A DNA stretch of 5,412 bases from Elusimicrobia bacterium RIFOXYB2_FULL_49_7 (lineage in GTDB: Bacteria > Fibrobacterota > OXYB2-FULL-49-7). How positions within the stretch are numbered: position 1 is the stretch's first letter; each line of letters begins with the position of its first letter. The translations under genes were made by a program, and so were the position numbers. The DNA lies in contig MGVN01000192.1 of NCBI GenBank assembly GCA_001800515.1, positions 3,091 to 8,502 of the forward strand. Reading direction: 5' to 3'. Positions 1 to 5,412 of the stretch are shown piece after piece. The notes below the pieces were generated by a model, which saw only the letters and a program-made list of their open reading frames with translations, made no database searches and was not told the origin of the DNA.

Positions 1-267
1 ATCTCGGACATTAAGAATGGTATCTGGGTCCACTCGGTCCTGGGGTCCGGCCAAAGCAACATGTTGGCCGGCGATTTCTCCCTGAATGCACATCTTGCCT
101 ACCGGATTGAAAACGGACAGATTACCGGTCGCGTCAAAGATACCATGCTCTCCGGCAATGTATACGACCTCTTCAACAAACTGGGTGAAATGGGTGCCGA
201 GGTGGATGATACGGGCACCCACCTCTTTCCGCCCATAAGCTTCCTGGGTGTCCAGGTCAGCGGCTGA
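1..267 (+). CDS. TldD/PmbA-family metallopeptidase, TldE/PmbA-like (C-terminal fragment)
   Basis: The first 88 codons of the window are open in frame 1 and end at TGA 265-267; the start lies before the window. The visible part matches the C-terminal domain of TldD/PmbA proteins. It has a V-L-G-S-G-Q-S-N stretch (residues 13-20 of the fragment), then A-G-D-F-S-L-N, then a strand reading Y-R-I-E-N-G-Q-I-T-G, and then L-S-G-N-V-Y-D-L-F. This G-D-F-S / I-E-N-G / G-N order is typical of PmbA (TldE), the partner of TldD. In E. coli TldD and TldE form a heterodimeric zinc protease that acts on unfolded peptides, CcdA and the microcin B17 precursor. The metal-binding residues belong to TldD and would not be in this fragment. 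About one fifth of a usual 430-450 residue protein is visible. The M24 peptidase gene follows after 9 nt in the same frame, which suggests an operon. Family assignment is firm; TldE rather than TldD is likely. Confidence 0.88.
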   Translation: MSDIKNGIWVHSVLGSGQSNMLAGDFSLNAHLAYRIENGQITGRVKDTMLSGNVYDLFNKLGEMGAEVDDTGTHLFPPISFLGVQVSG

Positions 268-276
268 CAACCATCC

Positions 277-1413
277 ATGCCGTTCGCCTTAATCAAACGA
301 CGGAATAAGGAGATTTTCGGGCTCGCCTTGGAGCGACTGAAAAAAAACGGCAAAAACACACCGGATGCGCTCTATATTTCTCATAACGAAAGCCACGGTT
401 CGGATCGCAATTTCTTTCTTCTCACCGGAATCGATTCCGGCAGTTTCATCTATTCCTCTGTTGTGGTTACCCGCGACGGCACTCCGCATCTCTTTGTGCA
501 GGAACTCGAAGAGGAAGAAGTCAAACCGACCGGCTTACCTTACACGCTCATTCGTCCCGGCGAAAAGACGGTACTGCGCGCCTTAAAGGGTCATTCCGTG
601 GTCGGCGTCAATGCCGAGGTGCTAACACTTGCGGAGGCCGGGCGACTTAAGGATCACAAATACGCTCTTGTCAATATCGGACCGGATCTTGAAGAGGCGC
701 GCGCCATCAAGACCGAACCGGAATTGGCCCATTTACGCAAGGCCTCTGAAATCGCTGCTCAGACTGCGCACGACATTCCTAAAATGGTCAAAGCGGATAT
801 GACCGAAAAAGAACTATGCGCTCGAATCGATTATAAAATGGCCTCACTCGGATCCGATGGGATCGCTTTTGACACCATTGTAGCCTTTGGAGAGCGAAGC
901 GCCATCCCGCATGCCACCCCCTCGGACCGAAAACTGAAAAAAGGAGAATTCATTCTCTGTGATTTTGGCGCCCTGTCCGGCAAGATGCGATCCGATATTA
1001 CCCGTACCTTTGTCTTTGGCGCCGCCTCAGAAGGGCAGAAAGCGCTATATCACGCTGTTCTTAAAATCCAGAAACATGCTTTTTCCCGTTTGAAAAGCGG
1101 GGTCAATGGCCGGGAACTGCATGCGGACGCGGATGCGGCTATTCTGGAATTCTTCCGCCGGAAAAAAGCGCCTGCCGGAAAGATGGGGCACAGCCTGGGC
1201 CATTCCATCGGGCTCTACAGCCACGACGGCAAACGGCTCTCCTTAGCGACCGATTACATCCTTCCTCATCATTTCATTACCACCGTGGAACCGGGTGGTT
1301 ATCTCCCCGGCTTTGGCGGGGTTCGCATCGAGGATATGGCTTTAGTCACCCGTCAAGGGGCGGAGAATCTCACGGAAAAAGCGCCTAAGAATGAATTGAT
1401 TGAGATCACCTAA
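277..1413 (+). CDS. M24-family metallopeptidase (Xaa-Pro aminopeptidase / prolidase-like)
   Basis: This complete 378-residue protein has the creatinase/aminopeptidase P fold. An N-terminal creatinase-like domain spans about residues 1-150 and includes F-F-L-L-T-G-I. The catalytic pita-bread domain spans about 155-375. All five metal ligands are visible: D229 (C-D-F-G-A), D240 (S-D-I-T-R-T), H309 (in G-H-S-L-G-H-S-I-G-L), E338 (V-E-P-G-G-Y) and E352 (R-I-E-D-M). H212 (I-P-H-A), H305 and H316 sit at the same spacings as the accessory histidines of E. coli PepP (17 residues before the first Asp; 4 before and 7 after the ligand His). The enzyme should be a cytoplasmic dinuclear (Mn/Co/Zn) peptidase cleaving Xaa-Pro bonds; aminopeptidase P and prolidase cannot be told apart here. 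No signal peptide is seen. ATG 277 is the only start between the upstream stop and the domain, but no Shine-Dalgarno precedes it, so coupling to the upstream gene is likely. Its stop overlaps the convergent gene. Confidence 0.93.
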   Translation: MPFALIKRRNKEIFGLALERLKKNGKNTPDALYISHNESHGSDRNFFLLTGIDSGSFIYSSVVVTRDGTPHLFVQELEEEEVKPTGLPYTLIRPGEKTVLRALKGHSVVGVNAEVLTLAEAGRLKDHKYALVNIGPDLEEARAIKTEPELAHLRKASEIAAQTAHDIPKMVKADMTEKELCARIDYKMASLGSDGIAFDTIVAFGERSAIPHATPSDRKLKKGEFILCDFGALSGKMRSDITRTFVFGAASEGQKALYHAVLKIQKHAFSRLKSGVNGRELHADADAAILEFFRRKKAPAGKMGHSLGHSIGLYSHDGKRLSLATDYILPHHFITTVEPGGYLPGFGGVRIEDMALVTRQGAENLTEKAPKNELIEIT

Positions 1414-4261
1414 CAATTTCTATTTTCAATTCCTTCATCTTCTCCAAACTCTTCACTTCCGCCTTTTCCGAAACAACACCATTGATGCAAATACCGGCAG
1501 GTACCATTCCCTTAGGTTGAATCGAAAGCGTAAAAGGAATCCTCCGGTAACGGCCCGCACCCGTGGAAAAATGGATGATGCGCCGAAAAATCAAGGAATG
1601 GTCAAGCGCCTTAGGGAGATTGGGGCGAACGGAAACCGCGGGCAACCTGTCATCATGAAGATTGAAACAGATACCTGCAATCTTGTTAAAAATCTCGACA
1701 ATCCAATCCGTTGATCCGGAGAGACCGAAATACATGGCCCGGCCGAAATGGGGATCATCCGGATCCGACACATAAGAAGTACAGGGCGTTTCAAACGGAC
1801 CGGCAATGGACTCATCACGTAGTGCGCTCATCATGGGTTTAAACTGTTGGAAAGCTTTATCCACCTGGCCCGGTACGTCCATACGAAAGGTATGCATAAA
1901 AGCCTGGGCATGATGATATTCCCCGTTTTCAGCGGTACCGGAAGGCACAACACCCATACGGCCCACATAATCTAATGCAATCTGATTGTTGCCAATCGGA
2001 ATATTGTACAAGCGAAGACCCAGTTTCGGATCATACATGACCTGATCAACGGTCTGAAGCAAAGCCGCCACTTTCCTGTCACGTTCGGGAACCGGTGCAA
2101 GATAGTTTCTTTCAATACGAAGCATCTCAAGACAGAAAGCTTGCACGGTCAGCACACGCCGCTTTTCTCCGTCAAAATCAAATCCCTTCATGGACCCAAG
2201 CGTGTAACCCAGTTCCCCCTTCTTGTAAGCAGGTCGCTTCCCATTCCGTTTCAGCTCATGAATGGTTCCAATAAAACCGGCGCCCGTGCCATCTTCCCAA
2301 GCCACTTTAATGATGTTCTGCCGTAATCTATTCGCAAAAACCTTGAGCCGCTTAATATCCGGTTTCAATCGAAAAGCGCTTATTTTACCTTGCACCTTTT
2401 CAGATTCCAGCAAATCCAGAAAAGCCACAGCAGAAATGAAAACATGGGCGGACAATCGCACCTCCACACCCTGACCCTGACCGCGCGTCCCCGCATCACC
2501 GACCGGGAAAGTGCCGAACATATCCACCGGATCGCACCAGTCGCCGTAAAGAATCTGACAAATGCCATAGGGTGTATCTTTGGCATGGCGCTCAAAACAG
2601 GCGTAGACCTGCATGATGATTTCAAGCAGCGTGAATCGGGCACGGTTTCCCACAATTCCCGATTTTTCAGGGCAGTCGGGATTGGTCAGCCGAATGGTGG
2701 ACACGCTCTCGAAGAGAAGGGAGATATCACCGGTCTCGCGCACATACATACACAATGCGTCAATGAGCCAGACCGGGCTGTCCGTATAGGGCCGATTATC
2801 ATTCATCACTGACTTGGTGCGATCAAACCAGTGGCTCGGGTATTGGCGGGGAAACATGCCATGAAGCTTCTGTCGCAGCGTCAATCGCCCTTTCAATTTA
2901 TCAGGGTTCCCTTCCACGGTGATATACATGAAGCTCAAGGCATGAACCAAATCCTGACGAACCCGACCCGGATCCTCTTTTATTTTGGGCCACATATCCT
3001 GCGCCCGATCTCGTGTCCCAAGCTCTATTCCATCCGCCAATTTGGCCCCATGCGCCCGGCAATTTTCATAAAGCTCCTTAACCCCGGTCCAGACTGAATT
3101 GGCGTAATTGGCCACCACCTTTTCTCGGGGCAGGGTCAGCTCGAAAAAAGGAAAGACGTCATCCGTTCCTCTGGCGGGCGCTGCTTGCCTAATCGCAGCC
3201 GCACCCGGCGTCTGTTTCACTAATTCTTGAGCCGCTTTTTTGAAGGCCGGTGCAATACTCTTATAGAGCGGCTTGGGTGCAGAGGAGGTCTTGCGAAAGC
3301 GGGTATAGGTTGCCTCATCTGTGATATAGAGCAGGCTCTGCCGCAATGCCGCAGTCCGGCCCGGTTTCAGGGCAAAGGCATAACTGTTGGCGGCAATCGC
3401 AGGCACGGCAAATCGGCTTACCGAAGCCCCAGCGCCGCCGGGTAGCAATGCGCCCTTTAAAACTGCATCCGGAAAAAAAAGGTTGGCTGCCGAATCACCT
3501 GCAAAAATGGAATAGTCGCAGGTGGCCTGAAGCGGCTTCAATCCGAAAAGATCAGCGGAAAGCCGCTTGACCTGAAGCACATCGCTCCACGGTACGCGGG
3601 CCGAGACCACACTCTCGGTTCCGGAAAGCGCCATGCCCTGATCATACCAGATCTGCTTGTTGTACACAAACAGCTGCGTCCCATGTAGCGTGAAATGGCT
3701 CCATAATTTGCCGGACACCGGTTTTGAACCGATATTCTTAAGCGCGGTTTCCCGAAGCAGGGCGGGTCCTTTATCCGTGTAAACAAAAGAGAGCTTAACC
3801 CTGCTCAGAAGCGCTTCCCCTTTATCCAGTTCAAATTCAGCGGTATACCACATGGCACGCCGGGGATCGCCCAACTTCACCAGACGAACGCTTTTAGGAG
3901 CAAAATGAATATTATTCCGGGGGGTCATGAGAGAGGCGATACGATGCCCCCCTTTTTTCTCAACGGCAATCCAAAGCTGGCTTGAGGGGGCATTAACTTC
4001 CCGTTTTTCGGAAATATCAAAATGGCCGTCAAGCACTTTGACCTCCATGCCATTCGGAAGTTTTACCATAAAATCAACGGAACCATTGGACATAAAAGTA
4101 GCCGTGGCATTTTTCTGTCCATCCACTAATACCGATGGACACCCGCTGGGATGGCCTTCATAAATAACCTCTCCGCACGGCCCGTAACCACCCAGTCGAT
4201 TGACCCGACTTTCAATGGGCAGGGCCGAAATCCGTTCCGCTTCTTTCAAGAATGATTTCAC
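1406..4261 (-). CDS. GH94-type glycoside phosphorylase (beta-glucan/cellobiose/chitobiose phosphorylase family)
   Basis: This 951-residue protein has the GH94 layout: an N-terminal beta-sandwich (about 20-320), an Ala/Pro-rich helical linker (about 325-365), an (alpha/alpha)6 barrel (about 380-860) and a C-terminal beta domain (about 870-951). Supporting motifs in order are G-T-R-D-R-A-Q-D (415-422; family G-x-R-D-x-x-Q-D), Y-V-R-E-T-G-D (506-512), G-D-W-C-D (573-577; family D-W-N-D, whose second Asp is the general acid, so D577), G-T-A-E-N-G-E-Y-H-H (775-784; family K-E-N-G-G-x-x-x-H phosphate-site loop) and L-S-G-S-T-D-W (847-853). Such enzymes split beta-glucosidic di- or oligosaccharides with phosphate to a sugar 1-phosphate. 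There is no signal peptide, so it is cytoplasmic. Length exceeds cellobiose and chitobiose phosphorylases (about 800) and is nearer cellodextrin phosphorylases (about 980); the substrate is unknown. The start is GTG (4259-4261), with Shine-Dalgarno GAAAGGA 6 nt upstream. The gene stands alone, with no transporter visible. Confidence 0.85.
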   Translation of the reverse strand: MKSFLKEAERISALPIESRVNRLGGYGPCGEVIYEGHPSGCPSVLVDGQKNATATFMSNGSVDFMVKLPNGMEVKVLDGHFDISEKREVNAPSSQLWIAVEKKGGHRIASLMTPRNNIHFAPKSVRLVKLGDPRRAMWYTAEFELDKGEALLSRVKLSFVYTDKGPALLRETALKNIGSKPVSGKLWSHFTLHGTQLFVYNKQIWYDQGMALSGTESVVSARVPWSDVLQVKRLSADLFGLKPLQATCDYSIFAGDSAANLFFPDAVLKGALLPGGAGASVSRFAVPAIAANSYAFALKPGRTAALRQSLLYITDEATYTRFRKTSSAPKPLYKSIAPAFKKAAQELVKQTPGAAAIRQAAPARGTDDVFPFFELTLPREKVVANYANSVWTGVKELYENCRAHGAKLADGIELGTRDRAQDMWPKIKEDPGRVRQDLVHALSFMYITVEGNPDKLKGRLTLRQKLHGMFPRQYPSHWFDRTKSVMNDNRPYTDSPVWLIDALCMYVRETGDISLLFESVSTIRLTNPDCPEKSGIVGNRARFTLLEIIMQVYACFERHAKDTPYGICQILYGDWCDPVDMFGTFPVGDAGTRGQGQGVEVRLSAHVFISAVAFLDLLESEKVQGKISAFRLKPDIKRLKVFANRLRQNIIKVAWEDGTGAGFIGTIHELKRNGKRPAYKKGELGYTLGSMKGFDFDGEKRRVLTVQAFCLEMLRIERNYLAPVPERDRKVAALLQTVDQVMYDPKLGLRLYNIPIGNNQIALDYVGRMGVVPSGTAENGEYHHAQAFMHTFRMDVPGQVDKAFQQFKPMMSALRDESIAGPFETPCTSYVSDPDDPHFGRAMYFGLSGSTDWIVEIFNKIAGICFNLHDDRLPAVSVRPNLPKALDHSLIFRRIIHFSTGAGRYRRIPFTLSIQPKGMVPAGICINGVVSEKAEVKSLEKMKELKIEIVR

Positions 4262-4267
4262 AACATA

Positions 4268-4274
4268 TCCTTTC
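4268..4274 (-). promoter_or_regulatory. Ribosome binding site of the GH94-type gene (fixes a GTG start)
   Basis: On the minus strand GAAAGGA lies 6 nt before the GTG at 4261-4259. Going upstream in frame, no ATG, GTG or TTG occurs before a TAA (plus-strand positions 4289-4291), so the GTG is both the longest possible start and well placed. The ATG overlapping this site (ATGTTGTGA) is in another frame and stops after two codons. Confidence 0.75.
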
Positions 4275-4333
4275 GAATTTGGGTCGGGTTACTCACCCCA
4301 GGGGATTAGAACTAAAAAGTTAAATGTGTCGTT

Positions 4334-4363
4334 AAAATATTGATAATTTGTCAGGAAAATCAA
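4334..4363 (-). promoter_or_regulatory. Possible sigma-70-type promoter for the GH94-type gene
   Basis: On the minus strand TTGATT (4363-4358) and TATTTT (4339-4334) are separated by 18 nt. Each matches the consensus at four of six positions. It would start transcription near 4327 and give a leader of about 66 nt. The CRP-like site would then be centred near -64.5, close to but not exactly at a class I position (-61.5). In A+T-rich DNA such matches arise easily, so this is a candidate only. Confidence 0.22.
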
Positions 4364-4365
4364 TA
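4338..4365. repeat. Inverted repeat TATTGAT / ATCAATA (7-bp arms, 14-nt spacer)
   Basis: TATTGAT at 4338-4344 is the exact reverse complement of ATCAATA at 4359-4365. The centre-to-centre distance of the arms is 21 bp, two helical turns, which would suit a dimeric DNA-binding protein. The repeat overlaps the proposed GH94 promoter. It could be an operator, or chance in A+T-rich DNA. Confidence 0.4.
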
Positions 4366-4367
4366 AA
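4356..4367 (+). repeat. 12-bp direct repeat, copy 1 (AAAATCAATAAA)
   Basis: This is an exact copy of the 12-mer at 4434-4445, offset by 78 bp. It contains the ATCAATA arm of the inverted repeat. The two copies lie on either side of the CRP-like site. Confidence 0.5.
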
Positions 4368-4383
4368 CAAAAAGACATTGCTT

Positions 4384-4399
4384 TGTGATCAGGATCACG
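4384..4399. promoter_or_regulatory. CRP/FNR-superfamily-like binding site (TGTGA-N6-TCACG)
   Basis: TGTGATCAGGATCACG matches the CRP consensus TGTGA-N6-TCACA at nine of ten key positions and has the correct six-base spacer. The core GTGATC-AG-GATCAC is a perfect 6-bp inverted repeat. It is centred at 4391.5, between the divergent GH94-type and LPP20 genes, so it could act on either or both. Relative to a TATATT -10 box at 4421-4426 (start near 4433) it lies at -41.5, the class II activator position. The match is read from the sequence; the regulator is inferred, and no regulator gene is in the window. Confidence 0.55.
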
Positions 4400-4420
4400 G
4401 CTTTTGATATGGACATTAGT

Positions 4421-4426
4421 TATATT
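4421..4426 (+). promoter_or_regulatory. Possible -10 box of a class II activator-dependent promoter for the LPP20 operon
   Basis: TATATT matches TATAAT at five of six positions. No good -35 hexamer stands at the right distance, as expected when an activator covers that region. A start near 4433 puts the CRP-like site at -41.5 and gives an A-rich leader of about 93 nt. Confidence 0.3.
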
Positions 4427-4433
4427 TTTCTAC

Positions 4434-4445
4434 AAAATCAATAAA
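4434..4445 (+). repeat. 12-bp direct repeat, copy 2 (AAAATCAATAAA)
   Basis: This is identical to 4356-4367 and includes ATCAATA at 4437-4443. A shorter echo, AAAATCA, follows at 4464-4470. It falls in the leader if transcription starts near 4433. Confidence 0.5.
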
Positions 4446-4457
4446 AAAGGGATTAGG

Positions 4458-4487
4458 TTTACAAAAATCACCAAAATAAACTATCTT
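4458..4487 (+). promoter_or_regulatory. Alternative sigma-70-type promoter for the LPP20 operon
   Basis: TTTACA (4458-4463, five of six to TTGACA) and TATCTT (4482-4487, four of six to TATAAT) are separated by 18 nt. It would start near 4494 with a leader of about 32 nt. In this case the CRP-like site would be too far upstream (about -102) for a simple class II role. Confidence 0.25.
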
Positions 4488-4514
4488 AAAACCTGCAGAA
4501 AACCACCTAATAAT

Positions 4515-4520
4515 AAGGAG
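4515..4520 (+). promoter_or_regulatory. Ribosome binding site of the LPP20-like gene
   Basis: AAGGAG, a strong Shine-Dalgarno, lies 5 nt before ATG 4526 and supports that start. Confidence 0.85.
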
Positions 4521-4525
4521 AAAAC

Positions 4526-5338
4526 ATGGTTAAGTCAATCGCCTTCTCACTCTGTGCAATGCTTTTATTATCGGAAAGTCTCTTTTCACAAATAGGCGGC
4601 AGCGTGGACTGGGTCAACCGCGTTGTCAAAGTCAAAGGTATCGGCGCCCCAAATCCCGCCCTGGGCGCTGCAGGTCGTCCTGCAGCCATCCGTGCAGCCA
4701 AACAGGTGGCCCTGCGTGATGCGCTGGAGCTCATCAAAGGTATTCCCTTAAACTCCCAGACCACAATCGCCAATTCCATGGTGGAAAGCGATGTTATTAA
4801 CTCCAGCGTCAGCGGTTTTATGCAGGGCTTTCAGTTTGAAGAAAGCCCTCATTATATGAGCGATGGTACCGTTGAAATTGAAGTAACCGTGCCTATCGAC
4901 GGCGCCAACGGCCTATCCAACCAGCTCTTCGGCGGTTCAGTGAATCTGGTCGGCGAAAAACCAACCGCCACCTTCTCCGGCTCAGGCAAGGGTGCGGGTT
5001 TCTCGGGCCTAATCATTGACGCCACAGGCCTTCAGATTAAACCCGCGTTAATGCCTAAGATTCTGGATGAAAGCGACAAGGAAATCTACGGCAGCGCTTT
5101 TGTCACCCGCGAATTCGCAGTCAAATACGGCATGTGCGGTTATGTCAAATCCATTGAGAATGCCAAGAAACAGACCGACCGTATCGGCACCACCCCGTGC
5201 ATGGTTAAAGCCGTTAAAGCCAGCGGCCCGAACAAAGCCGATCTGGTTCTCTCCAAACAGGATGCGGATCAGGTGCGCAACGCAGCCAACAACATGAAAT
5301 TCCTCTCCGAATGCCGCGTGATCGTTGTTTTGAATTAA
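4526..5338 (+). CDS. Exported LPP20-like protein with a second conserved-looking C-terminal domain
   Basis: This 270-residue protein starts with a Sec-type signal peptide: K3, then a hydrophobic core at about 5-15, with cleavage plausible after S21 (L-F-S before Q22). The only early cysteine, C10, lies inside the hydrophobic core, so there is no usable lipobox and it is probably periplasmic or secreted rather than a lipoprotein. Residues about 26-127 resemble the LPP20 domain: V-D-W-V-N at 27-31, G-I-G-A-P-N-P, then an Ala-rich helix (R-A-A-K-Q-V-A-L-R-D-A at 56-66), the V-S-G-F region (95-98), and S-D-G-T-V-E-I-E-V (112-120). A Gly/Ser linker (about 150-160) leads to a second domain (about 161-270) with G-L-I-I-D-A-T-G, K-I-L-D-E and I-Y-G-S-A-F-V. 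Similar two-domain proteins occur in Gram-negative bacteria; their function is unknown to me, beyond likely envelope work. It is the first gene of an operon with the gene at 5366. Confidence 0.8.
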   Translation: MVKSIAFSLCAMLLLSESLFSQIGGSVDWVNRVVKVKGIGAPNPALGAAGRPAAIRAAKQVALRDALELIKGIPLNSQTTIANSMVESDVINSSVSGFMQGFQFEESPHYMSDGTVEIEVTVPIDGANGLSNQLFGGSVNLVGEKPTATFSGSGKGAGFSGLIIDATGLQIKPALMPKILDESDKEIYGSAFVTREFAVKYGMCGYVKSIENAKKQTDRIGTTPCMVKAVKASGPNKADLVLSKQDADQVRNAANNMKFLSECRVIVVLN

Positions 5339-5353
5339 TTCTGTTAATACGAG

Positions 5354-5359
5354 AAAGGA
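5354..5359 (+). promoter_or_regulatory. Ribosome binding site of the downstream partial gene
   Basis: AAAGGA lies 6 nt before ATG 5366. It sits in the 27-nt gap after the LPP20-like gene, where no terminator is visible. Confidence 0.7.
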
Positions 5360-5365
5360 AACAAG

Positions 5366-5412
5366 ATGAAAGTTATAACGATTGTCAAAACACTGCTCCT
5401 CGCTCTGCTAAG
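5366..5412 (+). CDS. N-terminal start of a probably exported protein (truncated by window end)
   Basis: Fifteen codons are visible before the window ends: M-K-V-I-T-I-V-K followed by T-L-L-L-A-L-L. Two lysines and then a Leu-rich run look like the beginning of a signal peptide or membrane anchor. The well-placed Shine-Dalgarno and the 27-nt gap after the LPP20-like gene indicate one transcript. The product cannot be named. Its export signal suggests that it works with the LPP20-like protein in the envelope. Confidence 0.65.
   Translation, partial: MKVITIVKTLLLALL

Noticed and set aside
1372..1500. Search for a bidirectional terminator at the convergent gene ends
   Set aside because: Short T-rich and C-rich runs are present, but I found no stem-loop with a following T-run on either strand.
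1400..1714. 104-codon plus-strand frame after the M24 gene
   Set aside because: It lies entirely antisense to the C-terminal domain of the GH94-type protein, which is clearly the coding strand, and shows no family resemblance.
2390..2812. 140-codon open frame on the plus strand inside the GH94-type gene
   Set aside because: It is antisense to well-conserved barrel motifs of the GH94-type protein, has no recognisable domain or clear ribosome site, and one of many similar shadows there.
4286..4304. Small competing hairpins in the GH94 leader (CCC-CTG-GGG and GGGT-GAGTA-ACCC) as a possible attenuator or riboswitch
   Set aside because: The stems are only 3-4 bp, no known riboswitch core or T-run is present, and the leader is short.
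4526..4590. Possible lipoprotein signal at C10 of the LPP20-like protein
   Set aside because: The cysteine sits only ten residues in, in the middle of the hydrophobic core, with further Leu residues after it, so it is not a lipobox cleavage site.
4404..4595. 63-codon open frame starting ATG in the intergenic region
   Set aside because: It overlaps the start of the LPP20-like gene in another frame, has a Lys/Asn/Ile-rich composition that simply reflects A+T-rich DNA, and lacks a convincing Shine-Dalgarno.

Overview
The window looks like an ordinary chromosomal segment of a Gram-negative bacterium. It holds five protein-coding genes, two of them cut by the window edges, and no RNA gene, mobile element or CRISPR array that I can see. 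The lineage cannot be fixed from this much sequence. Moderate GC in the genes, exported proteins with Sec-type signal peptides, a TldE/PmbA-like peptidase and a DUF-like LPP20 protein would fit Desulfobacterota, Omnitrophota or PVC-type bacteria; this is inference only.

Left block (1-1413, plus strand): the last 88 codons of a TldD/PmbA-family metallopeptidase (TldE/PmbA side), then 9 nt later a complete M24-family metallopeptidase (Xaa-Pro aminopeptidase/prolidase-like) with all five metal ligands. The two are probably co-transcribed and point to intracellular peptide processing or turnover.

Middle block (1406-4261, minus strand): one large gene for a 951-residue cytoplasmic GH94-type glycoside phosphorylase. 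It should phosphorolyse a beta-linked disaccharide or oligosaccharide, releasing a sugar 1-phosphate. Its substrate cannot be read from the sequence, and two of its active-site motifs differ from the usual form. It converges on the M24 gene, and the two coding ends overlap by 8 bp, so no terminator lies between them.

Right block (4262-5412): an A+T-rich, 264-bp divergent intergenic region, then a plus-strand pair. The first gene of the pair encodes an exported 270-residue LPP20-like protein with a second conserved-looking C-terminal domain and no lipobox. The second begins 27 nt later with a signal-peptide-like start and runs off the window. The intergenic region contains a near-consensus CRP/FNR-superfamily site (TGTGA-N6-TCACG) that sits exactly at -41.5 relative to a plausible start for the LPP20 operon. 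It also carries a repeated heptamer (ATCAATA), in direct and inverted copies, and an IHF-like match. If the site works, it could link the sugar phosphorylase and the envelope genes to one global regulator. This region is the most interesting part of the window, but its function is inferred from pattern only.
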